From Apoderus coryli (Eukaryota > Arthropoda > Insecta > Coleoptera > Attelabidae): a stretch of 64,000 nucleotides of DNA. The stretch covers positions 4,216,001 to 4,280,000 of the forward strand of contig OU452210.1 of assembly GCA_911728435.2 (NCBI GenBank), given 5' to 3'. The notes under the pieces are model-generated. The model worked only from the letters and a program-made list of their open reading frames with translations, was not told the origin of the DNA and ran no database searches. Below are positions 45,410 through 57,900 of the stretch, piece after piece (the first letter of the stretch is position 1; each line of letters opens with the position of its first letter). A program made the position numbers and the translations under genes.

Positions 45410-48005
45410 TCCACAGTAATATGGACTACTTGAAAATGTCAATTAAATTTTTTACGTGCGATTTAAAAAATTGCTGATATTTGGCATTGAAGAATTGCAT
45501 AAAAATTAATTAATCAACTAACTAATAATGGGTGTATCAGCATTATAAGTTATTTATTAATTAATTAAGCAATGAACTAATAAAATCTCTTACATGACGA
45601 AAAATAATCAGTAGGTACTTTCGCTGAACCAACCATTCAAAATTTAAACATCGATAATACAATAGTATTTCGAAATGTCTAAATATGTGAATCCAAAATT
45701 TTCAAAATGATTTTAAGTTAATTCAAGGGCTTGTTTTTAATTTTATGTATGATTATAATACTTTTCTTTACATACAGAAATACCAACATTTTATAGAAAT
45801 AAATATTGTCTATTTGAATTTGATATATATATATATATATCAGTTGGAACCGATAATTAAAATAGTAGCGTTATGCCACAAAATTATTTATCATTTATTA
45901 TATTTACGGACACAAATTCCAATTGTAATTTTAAAATAGTAGTACTTTTAAAATAAATGACACATTATTTCTATATATTAAATATTTTTTGTCCGTGTTT
46001 AAGGAGTAGAAATAAATCAATAACACAGTAGGAATATCAATACGCCAGAAATACAATATAGGTAGTATGCAAATATAGGGAAAACATTTCCAATTTGTAT
46101 CAATACATTGAATTTATTTCTCCACACTATTTATCTTAATTACGGCAACTATGTAAGTAATACTATGGAGGGATATGACTGTTATTTTTCTTGACAAATT
46201 TATTGCAAGTTTACACAAAAAAATGTCATGAATGTTTGGTACAATAGGAAAGAAGTCAAAGTTAACTATCAACATGTCCTCGATATTCATATGTACTGCT
46301 CAATTTGTCTTCGCTTACAATACGCAATATAATTTGTGCTTGTGACTTTTAAGTAAAGGCCGTATTACTTTGCCAAACTTCTCTGTTACACTACTGGTTT
46401 TCTTTCGCATTAGTACATATGATTATATTGGATAGTGGCCTTCGGAACTGAAATATATCTAAAACAGTTAGTTAAAGAGAATTTTGTAAAATTTTTGAAG
46501 CTTTTTTGATATTTTATTAATAAACTAACCACTAATCTCGGAGAAACTCAGACACGAATTTTGAGCTGAGGATTTTGTTTTTCCAGAAGCTTTTTTATGA
46601 GAGATATGTTTAAATTTATTGACTGCTTTTTATTGTGAATGCTGACTGATTTCTCATAATTCCTTTTAGTATAAATAAAATCACGTATTTGTTAATTATA
46701 GAAATACAAATGTTTAAGACATCGATATACAAAAATAAAACAGTTTAAAAAACAAGAACATTGCAGAACTTAAATTAGGGCCTATAAAAATGTTTAGTTA
46801 AATGGACCGATCTTTCTTAAAACCAGTGTAACTAAGATAATATGTGTACCTTTATGCATTGCATATAAATATTTTTCATTAATTCATATTCCTTTAAAGT
46901 ATCTCTAAACATTTTATGAAAAATATATTTTCCATAACTGAATTATTTATACATATAAATATATAATAATACTTATTAAAAGAGATACATAAACTGTGGC
47001 ATGTTTCATTGTAGATAATTAATCATGAGATCGAGGAATATGTACTACATGTAAAGATTTGTACGCCTACGTATATATAACTCAATCGGCTATATTTCGT
47101 TAGGTGGTAATATCTAAATTAAGCAAATTAAACCATAGACCTAAAACTAATTATAAAATAAACAAAACTGAAAACATTTATAATACAAATACTAAATTTG
47201 TTTAACTTCTCAAGTTAAATATATTTCTTAACTAACATCACATATTTACTATATAATATATTAGAGTATTTCAAACAAAAAGAAATAAAGCTATAAAAAC
47301 TACAATAAATAAAATCAATCATGCACGGTGCCAAGACTTTAAAACCAATTCGAAAAACAAAGATTATCAGTCTTTTTAAACCAGAAACAAGCAATTACTC
47401 AATAGCTGTAGAGATACTAATTTATTTTTGAGAGAAGGAAAGATAAATATACTACTTAAGGGTTTAATAGTGGCACAATTCAAAAAATGAGCTTTGATGG
47501 CATAACTATGCTTAGCAACCTGTTGTTTAGGATTCACGCCAAACCACTATTTTTTAATTAAAACGTACTAAATATATTTAAATTTATAATATTAATGTAG
47601 TAGGTTTTACATAAGAAATATGGAATTCATGTGAATTATAGTCAAAAAAATTAAGCCGGTAAAGACTCTTATATCGAATTATTGTTACTTTAATCGCTTC
47701 ACTACCTTTCAATAATATTAGGGATTTTAGGTCAAAATAAACTTTTAAACCATTATACAGCGCCTAAAGAAATATTGTTTGGTGACTAAGCAGCCAATGT
47801 CTTTTGAATGCAATGTTGCCAATTGGGAACATTTTATAGTTATAATTACACATAATGCAATTCGACATAAGATTTATACAAAAAAACTTTCCAATTGGTT
47901 TAAAAAACTGTAACTATAATAAACCTACCATTTTAAAACCGTATATCAGTTTAATTTATACACCACAATATACAAACATAGGATTTACCACATATTTGCA
48001 AAATT
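45410..48005. other. intergenic, no gene seen
   Basis: AT-rich with an (AT)n microsatellite at 45821-45840. No recognisable domain, splice structure or element ends. The Mast 3-prime UTR may extend into the right edge, since AATAAA on the minus strand occurs at 48010-48005. Confidence 0.45.
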
Positions 48006-48061
48006 TTATTTAAATGACATGATACACTGACAATCGTTTTACCACTTCACCAAAACACTTC

Positions 48062-48120
48062 TTTTAAATCTCGACGCGCGTTTCGCTAACAATGTTAGCA
48101 TCCTCAGGAGAGAATTAAAA
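48062..48120 (-). ncRNA. type-I hammerhead ribozyme-like motif (left arm)
   Basis: Exact mirror copy of the motif at 48157-48215, read on the minus strand: core CTGAGGA at 48107-48101. The same stems and GTC cleavage triplet are present. It lies in the sense orientation of Mast, about 875-930 nt beyond the Mast stop codon, so it could fall in a long Mast 3-prime UTR. Confidence 0.5.
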
Positions 48121-48156
48121 CTCAGTTTTAATTCTCTCCTGAGGATGCTAACTCAG

Positions 48157-48215
48157 TTTTAATTCTCTCCTGAGGATGCTAACATTGTTAGCGAAACGCG
48201 CGTCGAGATTTAAAA
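48157..48215 (+). ncRNA. type-I hammerhead ribozyme-like motif (right arm)
   Basis: Outer stem I TTTTAA (48157-48162) pairs with TTAAAA (48210-48215). Inner stem I TCTC (48166-48169) pairs with GAGA (48205-48208). Core CTGAGGA (48170-48176) fits CUGANGA. One extra T precedes stem II, GCTAAC/GTTAGC with an ATT loop. GAAA is at 48193-48196. Stem III is A-U and C-G with a tiny loop, and the cleavage triplet is GTC (48202-48204). All catalytic core residues are present. The very short stem III suggests cleavage in a dimeric or tandem context. Confidence 0.55.
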
Positions 48216-48994
48216 GAAGTGTTTTGGTGAAGTGGTAAAACGATTGTCAGTGTAGTGTTCTACGCCAAAGGTTCTACTCATCGATTAAATGACATGATGC
48301 AAAAAAAAGTAAGGATATGCTGAAAAGACTCACGTTTACGTCAATCAGGGATGGAGAGAAAGATAAATATAAATGATTAAAAAATTTGATTGCAAAAATA
48401 AAAAACTCAAACATATCCTAGAATTTTCTAATAGGTAAATCTAACAGCATTTCATTTTTCGTATTTCTTGCTAGACCTACAACCTACTTAATAAGCATTA
48501 AGTAAACTAAATTTTGTTCAACTTTCATTTTACATTTTTAAAGATTATGTAATTAGCTTGGTTAACTTTAAATACTGAAAACTTCTACATCAAGCTAAAA
48601 TGTGGTATGAAAACATATGTACAGAGAAATTTTGAATTATGCCACTAAATCAAGGCTGAACGTTATGTCTATTTAAATCTAATTTTAAAAAACATCATAT
48701 TACTTCTCGATAAATCTGAGAATACTTACGACAAAAAATTACTATCTATATTAAATCTATATTTTGTGTAAATTATCAGCAATGAAGAGACAAATGAAAA
48801 AAGTGATGAGTGAAAAATAACAAATTTAACTTTACTGATATAAAGTTACATTTTTAACTAAAATATGGTTCAGGAATTATATTATTGAAGATATGATTTT
48901 GAGCATCATATTATGATTATTATAATATTCTTTCACACAAATATTAAGAGAACGAGTAAAATCACAGGCGAAATAAAAAAATATTGTATACCTT

Positions 48995-51900
48995 TCAATT
49001 AAGTTTATTATTATCTTTTCTGTCTTTACTATGTTCCTGTGGCGGTTTTTCTTGTTTTTTATTTGAAAAGTCCTTTTTATCTTGAAAAAATTTTTCACTT
49101 GTCTTCTTATCTTTACTTTGATCATCACTACACATCTTCTCATTTTGTTTTGTGATATTGTCTTTTTTCTCTTTACTATTATCATAAGTAGTAGATGGCT
49201 TTGTGTTCTTTTCTTGAACACATTTTCCGTGATCCTTTTTTTCTTTAGAACACTGAACTGCTTTTTCAAATTTGCTTTCACTTTTATCTCCACTTTCATT
49301 CTTGTTAAACTCCTTTTCCTGCTTTTTGTCTTGTACTGCTTTTTCTGTTTTTGTGTTATCCTGAATATCTTTGATACATTCTTGAACATTTTTATTAAAA
49401 TCTTTTTTATCTCTAGGTTGTACCTGACTTATATTTTCTGTTCTTATATTACGATTCTGGTTCGGTTTTTCATTAGGAGTTTTGCTTTCTTTAATATTTT
49501 CATGAACTTTCATATCGATTGGCTTTTTCAAATCATCACTGGACTTTGATTTTTGGTTTGATTTTACATCTTGGTTTTTATCTTTACTAATATTTAGATC
49601 TTTTTTAACCTTATCCGTTTCTGTAATATTAACAATTACGGACACTTGATTTTTTAAGCTGCCTAAAAGTTTATCACAATGTTTTTCTGTTTCATCAGAA
49701 AAGTTGGATGGTTCAATTTTGCTAACTAACTCTACAATTTTATCACATTTTTCTTTCACATCCTGTCCATTCGTAGGAGAATCCTTTTCTTCGGCAATTC
49801 TTGGTAAGAACTCCCCAGGACCAGACAAGTTTAGTGACAGGCGATTCTCCGAACACGACGAATTCAAATCTGAAAAATTGAAAATATACTAAAAATAATG
49901 CAAAATGCTTGATTTCGAATATGGGGTAAATTTTACAATTATCTGGGTCTAAAAAAAAACTAGAGGACGACCAGCCATAGCAAAAAAGGCCTTAATAAAT
50001 GTTTAATTTATCAGACCAATTCCCCCTGCTATTTCTTATTTTTATGGAGGATCTAAATGACTATTTACATGTCACCAGATCATTATTTGCTGATGATCTA
50101 AAACTGTTCGCACCGATTAGATCGTATGAGTTCAATTTCAGAATGATCTAACAGTCCTCGAATATTGGTGTAGCGTGAACGGGTATCGTTGAACCCAAGT
50201 AACTACATGTCTTTCACTAGAAGAAAAACGATCGTGCAGTTTCGCTATGCTGTGTGTGGGTCTTTCCCTGATAGGTGTTCATCCTCTACCGAACTGGGTG
50301 TTGTATTGGATACAAAATTGTCATTTATTCCACACATAAGTGCTAGTTAGTGAAGCTATTAAATTATATGGGTTTATTATCAGGAATTGTACGAGTTTTA
50401 ATACATAGCCTCCCTTAAAGTGTTATATAATTCTTATGTTCAGTCGAGACTGGAGCATTGTTCCCTAAAATGGTTTCCAATTTATAGGACTTATGTGCGG
50501 CATATCGAAAATGTGCATAGAAAATTGTTGAAATATCTTTCGTTTAAGGTAGATGGAATTTTCCGGTCAGATGTATTAAATATGCGTTATTGCTGAACAG
50601 GTTTCACATGAGACGTGGAGTTCAGGAGAATCTTGTTGTCTCGGTACGCTCTAGTAAACCACCGACTTTTAGTAAGTAGTTTTAAGAATGTTTTTTCATG
50701 TTTTAAGAAGTTCAGGAACGTTTATTGGAAACAACCAAACATTTATTTGCATCTAAAAATACTTACTGCTATCACTTGTTAGTAAATTATCACTATCGGA
50801 ATCTCTATCCTTTTCTAACTGCGCATTCGTCCTCCAAACAGCAGAATTTCCTGACCTTGGTTGTGCTTTCACTGCTTGGGTAGTAGAGGAATTGCTTGAA
50901 GAACATAAAGGAGATATAGAACATTTCGTTTCAGCGCTTCTCGGATGCAAACGATCTGGTGATAGAGCCCTTCTTAACAATGGAGAACCTGGGTCTCCAC
51001 TTTTTGGTCTTGCGAAACTTTTCTTATTCTGCGCAGAAACTGTTATTGGCGCCGAACCAGCACTAGGACTATAGGATTGAGTTGTATTTGAGCTGCCTGG
51101 TTGATGACCAATTGGAAAGGCCAATGGACTTGGAGATCTTGTTGGTGAAGCTGGCAATGGCGATGGCGAAGGTGTTCGCGCTAAAGGTGAGAGCGGTATA
51201 TGTCCTACTGATTTTCTTCTATTAGATACAGCTGAAGAACAGGAGGGTCCAGAAGCATGAAGTGCCTTAGGACAAGTATTTGAGTGAAGTTTGTGTTTTA
51301 AACCATGTAGAGTTGACGGTCTTTGATAATGTTGTTTATTATTTCGGTTGGTTGGTGCAGTACTTGGGGATGGGGTACTCGACGATGTAGTAGCCGACGA
51401 AGTACTACTACTACTCTGATTAAATGAATCTGATGGCGATAAAGTTGATCGATTACTAGTGCTTCTTACTGTTGCTGAAGAAAAGCTACTATCACTTCTA
51501 GGAAATGATTGAAAACTTCTACTTGGCGTAACACTAACTGGCGACTGTATACTAGCTGCAATCTAAAAAAAAAAGAAATATTTCATTAAGAGCTACAATA
51601 CAAGTAGTTATATCATACGAAAATTATTATGTAGAAATAGCTAGAAAATATTATTATTATATTAAGTCCGTATATTTATTTATAAATGGGGGTGGAATTA
51701 AAGTAGAGCACCACAAAAAAAAATAAATATCAATCATGAATTTATAATAATAATAATATCCTTTTCTAAATTTTATATATACGACTTGTAACTCACTTGT
51801 TGCATCTCAACACTGGCACGTTTGCTGCTTATTCTTCTAAAAAGTGAAGTTTTACGACGTTTATCACTATCCCTCTTCTGCTTTTTCTGACGATTTAGAC

Positions 51901-54900
51901 TACGTTTCGCCAATTTACTCTGACCAGGTTCACGCTTTCTTCCGCCAGTTTTTATAGATGTCTGCTCCAATGGTGTAGCCCTTAGGCTAACATGCTCCGC
52001 ACCACCTAACAGCAGCTGTAAAACTTGTGTATGGTACAATCCTTGAACTGTTTCTCCGTTTATGTGTGTAATTAAATCTGCAGGACGTAGACCAGCCTCA
52101 AATGCGGGACTACCTTCATCAACAGCCTAAAATAGCGCTTTTATAAAAAATATCATTTATAACTAAAAATAAAACCTACCATAACTAAATGATGCATAGT
52201 ATATACATCCGTGTCTCCGTAAAATACTCGTATAGTATGGACCGTAAACCCAAATCCTTTTGGACCGCGTCGTATAATGATTGGCGGTTTCAAACTTGTC
52301 ACCAATGGTGATAATTCGCGACATGGTGAAGTATCTCTTGAACTTGCCGTGCTAGAACCTCCCCCGGCACTTGGTGAATGTATGCCACAAGGTAGCGTTT
52401 GGAAATCATCAACTGAAACATAATTTGAAAACTATTTTTATAAAAGCAGAGCTAAATGTACTAGAATATTCGGGTGACTTGTCCATTCTGTTGTATACAC
52501 CGATTTCTCTAAGGCCTTTGATAAGGATAACCATCGTTTGCTCATTCACAAGCTCGGACTGGCCGGTTTATCGATCAGCATGTTACGTTGGGTGGATAGC
52601 TATTTGCGCGATAGGTTGCAAATTGTGCGTGTGAACGGATTTCATTCCGATCCAATTTGTGTTTCTGCAGGTGTTCCCCAGGGATCGCATTTGGGTCCTC
52701 TATTATTCAATGTATTTATTAACGACATTGGTAGTTCTTTTCTCTACAGTAAATTTAAATTATTTGCTGATGGTCTAAAGTGTTACCGCAAAATAGCGGG
52801 TCCGACTTATTGATCTCGTTCGGCTTGTCCATTGGTGTGAGCAGAAGGGCATTATGCTAAACACATCAAAATGCTTTTATGTAGACTTCCATCCAACAAT
52901 AGAGCCTCTAATGTACGTGTTTGCCATCTCGGGAACTAGGGAACATAGGACCACAGTAAAGGGTCTTGGCGTTAAATTAAATAATTCTGACCTATACGCG
53001 GCATGTGGATCATGGATCATATTATCCGTAAATGTTGGGCTTTGTGAAGCGATGCACAGTTGATTTCAGGGATGTGAAATCTATTAAATTATTGTACAAT
53101 GCTCTGGTTACACCACACCTTGAGTACGCTTCGTCAGTTTGTGGTCCATCTTATAAATGTCACATCGATAGGATAGAAAGAGTACAGCATAAGTTTTTAG
53201 GTTCGTCAACTTTAAGTTGGGGCGTTCTGTCCCTGAGGACTATATCTACGATTACGACTCATTGTGTGATGAGCTCGAAATGAGAAGGCTGGTTGATAGT
53301 AGACACGATGAGAGATATTGTTAATTTATATAAGGTTATGAATGGCATGCTTTTTTCGTCGAGTCTGTTACCTGAGGTAACTTTTCACATTCCCAATCGA
53401 CGGGTGAGAACTACGCGTCTCTTTAATGTACCATTTAAGAGAGTCTTGAGATTGGCCAATCACTGTCTGAATGTTGAACACAGCCAAATTCTTACAAATT
53501 TTAGGTTCATGATAGTTCTTCGATATCAAAACGTTTTACAGTCTTTTGACATTACCTTACCAAAAATTGCAGTAAAGAAGTGACTTTTATATTACAGTCC
53601 CCTATAGAGAATAACCAAACATTTTCACGATTTGTTTATAACTTGTAATTATTTAATAAAAAGTAAATTTATCTTTGTGAAAAATACACAATACGTTAAC
53701 CAAATTGGTTAAGTGCATAAATCGGGATTTAAAATCTAAATAAATACTTGCCTGTTGGTATCATTAGTGATAAACCTGATGCTGATGCACTTTTAACAAC
53801 TGACCGAGATTTGTGTTTAACAGGAGCTGGAGCTTGAACTCTTCCTCTAAGGGGTGAGTGTTCTCTATTTTCTGATGACGACGTACCAGTTTCCAAACTA
53901 CTATGATCATCTTCAACTGAAATCGAGAATTTAGGTAGAATATCTCGTCCATGTGGTGTTTTCCGTCTTCTATGTATTTGAGGTGAAACATCGTCACTGT
54001 CAGTTTGCGATGATTCTGGTGTACTAACAGCACATAATGAGAGATCCAATGAAATCTACAAGGAATCACATGTAGTAGTTTTATAGCATAATTGTTTATA
54101 CTTGACTCATTCCAACCTTTCGTGGTTCCAACCGAGGTTTAAGTGGTTCTATTTTATCAAATTTATCTTTAGCCTGGGGAATCAATACATTGCTCCTAAC
54201 TTGAGGCTTCAGTAGATTATCTTCTGTAACATCTTTCTTCATAGTTGTGATAACTTCTGTTATGCTGTTGCTAATCTTAGTACTATGTACTTTCCTATAC
54301 TGTGGAGAACATGATGAAAATAAACCGAATACTGGTGAGTCATCTGTGTCATCAGTATCATCTTCAAATTCATGGTTATATCTATCCATCCGACCTAGAA
54401 ATGGTAAACAGTACATACAGTGAACACTGAAATCAAATTAAACATTTGTACATACTATCAAAATAGCTTGTGTCCTCATCATGCTCTAGCTGCGGAACAA
54501 ATTCAGCTTTCTGTCGTAACAAAGAATTCCAATCCAAACCCAGAAAATATATATGCTCTTTGACCTCATGCGCGCCACCTGTACCTAATCTATCTCTTGC
54601 AGAGTGTTGTAATAGTGCAGTAATAAGATCCTTGGCCTCCTCTTGGATTGACCAATCATCGTTCTCAGGCCATTCAATATCATCTAAAAAAGTGAGTATA
54701 GAGAACATATATATATATATATATATGTGGAAATCTATAGATAGGAGGATGTAATATACATATAATGGTGTTAGAGAACCACGCCCAGTCCATATAGACA
54801 TTTCTAAAGCCGAACTTGGTTTCTGGTACTACATGTTGAATTTCGAGTTATTGTATTGCAGATTCTAATAGATTTACTTCGAATTACTGCATGTATTAAT

Positions 54901-57900
54901 ATATCTAACTGTTCGGGCAGAAAATGTATAATGTAGTTAAGTGTAATTGCTTATTAAGACCTGAACGGCGTTTACAAATAATTAGATAAAGGTATAATAG
55001 ACCTAACCTGAGAAATCGATATTATTAACCTCATTCCCAAATGAAAAGTTATATCTCTCCCTAAGTTAATAAAAGCATTCAAATAATAATCTAATAATAA
55101 GTCTAAACGCTTCTCATCAAGGCAATAAATTGTGCATAATGTACACTCGTCTGAAAACAAGATATTTTGTAACAATGCTTGTCTTCCTCAAATATTTCCC
55201 TTATATCTAAACTAACATTGATAAAGGGACCATGCTGAATAAATAAAACGCTACTTTAATCAATACTAGTGCTATTGTTTTACAAAAACGAAAAAGATTT
55301 TGAGATAGGCAAAAATCGATTTAATCTAAATTTTCGTTAAATCTTGAAGTAATAAAAAGGTTATCCTATGCCATTTTCCTTTACTCTTCATTAGTAATTG
55401 CTATAAAAAATGAAACATTTCGCCAATGTAGAAGTAGAAGTTAGCAAAATAATAATTCATTCTCTAAACTTTTATATATTTATGAAATTTTTTTTTTTTA
55501 ATTTTAAGAAGTTTAAATATTTGGTTGAAAATGAAACAAGAAAATAATAAAATAGATAAGAAATAACAATAGCAAACAATACGTTAATAAAAACATGGCA
55601 GAATTATAAGACCAAAATGAAATTCAACATAAATTGGCAGCACCACATTCACCACAGCAAAATGGAAAGAGTAAGATCAATCCTAAACCGAGCGAATTCA
55701 TTCTAAAAAAAACTCTCTAGCCTGGATTGATAAGAAACCAAATGTGTTAAAATATTTACCTTGGACAGTGTGGGAAAAAAGTTCTTCTGGAGTATCACCA
55801 AAAAATGGAACACAACCAATTAAAAATTCATATAAAATGATACCCATTGACCACCAATCAACAGGTTTACCATACCCTTGTCGTAAAATAACTTCTGGGG
55901 CAATATATTCAGGTGTACCAAAAACTTGCTTATCAGAAAATTGTTGTGTTTCTGTATCAATATATCCTTCATATAAATTTGTAGCCACTAAAAAAGGTTA
56001 AGCACGTTAAGTATGGTTAGAATAATATACCTTTAAACTTACATGACATAAGACCCATTTTGCTTAAACCAAAGTCTGTAAGCTTTATGTGACCCAGTGC
56101 AGTTATCAACAAACTAAAAATAAAATTCAACGTTTAAAATATTGTTCCTCAGAACGAAAGTATATTAAAAAACTGATTGATTTTTGAAGGGGACATTTTT
56201 AAAGAATATGGTATTTATTTTTTTCATTTACGGAGTTTTTCAGCTCTAATTGCTGGTAACTGCTTTAGTTACTGAACTGATCCTACTCACGGATCGGTCG
56301 CCAGAAAACAGGGCCCCCACACCCGACCCAATCGGATAATGGGTCAAGAGCAAAGTGGTGGGGCGTAACAGGACCAACCAGACGCAATAAGGGACGACCT
56401 GATGCACTGCTATAAGAACAGCAACCCCAAACTCAGGGGATTTATGGCTCTTATGTATGCGCGGTGGTGTGAGATGCCTTCTGAGCATCGATTACTTCTG
56501 TGTATATGTTTATCTGAATTGACAGTGACAGAAAAGAGTTGTTGACGCGATAAATAATAGTTGTAGTGTTGAAAAGCATAATATACAGTATGTGCCTTTT
56601 GAAGTGCGTGTCTTTTTGAACTGCGAACCCGAAATACGTAACGATATTGTATAGTGTTGGTTATTGTCATCTATTGTACTTCTAAATGTCATGGGCGTTA
56701 GAGAAATAAATAATAAACATTTGTTTCTTTCATTAACTACAAATATATATTTGTTATGTTGTATTGAGATTATGTATCTATTACATGATGTTATTATGAA
56801 ATAAATACATAAATTAATCGCACAATAATTTCTGAAGCCGTCGTTATCTTTGACACATATTATTTAAAAAAAATCCAAAATCTAACAATAATTTTGTAAA
56901 ATATAAAATAACTAGGTTACAATTGACAGACCCTTATGTACACGAAGAATTAAATAGAGTTTTGAGGTATGGATTGACGGATATAAAACTTCTGTGCAAA
57001 TCGTAGTATTTGGGTATTGTATATACAGAATCACATCTTGAATGAATAAACTGTACGTTGAAATTTTTTTAAAAACTTTATATAATAGACAAACTAAGGG
57101 AAAATCATGGTTAGGAAGAAAAATTTAGGGTATGTTATAATACAATATAACCTATTGCTAAATACAAACTTACTTATCTGGTTTTAGATCCCTATGAACG
57201 ATTCCATATGAATGTAAGTATTCAACAGCAAGTACAGTTTCAGCAAAATAAAATCTTGCCATGTCAGGCGGTAATGGCCCAATATTCTTCAATAAACTGG
57301 CACAATCACCACCTTCAACGTACTCCATAACCAAACATAAATGTTTTTTCGTTTCAAAACTACAATACATACTAACAACAAAAGGATTATCCGCAAAACT
57401 TAAGATATCTCTTTCAGCAAACACTTGTTCTACTTGATTTCTTAACATTAAATTGTTCTTATTAATTTTCTTCATAGCGAATCTTTGACGCGTTTGCTTG
57501 TGTTTAACCAAATATACTGTACCATATGCTCCATTTGAAATTAGTTTTACAACTTCAAAATCTTGCTCATTAGGATTGCTAAGAGTTTTCTTAGTAGTGG
57601 ATGTTGAACTCAAACATAGTGAAGATCGTGATGAATTGTTCGACCAGTTGTTACAATCTTTTAATTCCTGTTGCAATTCAGCAATTGGATCTCGATTTAA
57701 TCCCAATTTTTGTATGATATATTGTGGTATATCAGCTTTAATTCCTTGTACACCTTTTACTTGTCCTTCAGCAGCTTCTAGGAAATGGTAGAACTCTTCT
57801 GGATCGAATTCTAGGCATTCCAGCAAACGGGCGGGACGTGATATAATTAAAAGAAGTTTTTTGATTAATCCAGTCATTAAAGCTGCTGCTTCTTCCGACT

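Larger units (their letters stand above)
48010..48298. mobile_element. hammerhead-bearing foldback insertion with 14-bp target duplication
   Basis: TTAAATGACATGAT at 48010-48023 and 48285-48298 flanks an insertion at 48024-48284. Its arms 48024-48125 and 48152-48253 are perfect 102-bp inverted copies. The 26-nt spacer repeats the start of the right arm (TTTTAATTCTCTCCTGAGGA then TGCTAA). After the right arm comes an unpaired 31-nt tail, AGTGTTCTACGCCAAAGGTT then CTACTCATCGA. Each arm holds a complete hammerhead-like motif. A variable-length long target duplication, no coding capacity, and inverted partial repeats suit a Penelope-type terminal-repeat fragment or retrozyme rather than a cut-and-paste transposon. 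Confidence 0.7.

Noticed and set aside
45821..45840. biological meaning of the AT run
   Set aside because: Plain dinucleotide microsatellite; no further structure around it.
49082..49549. 155-codon plus-strand open frame
   Set aside because: It is the antisense shadow of Mast exon 16; its Phe/Leu/Ile-rich content is the complement of a Lys-rich coding strand.
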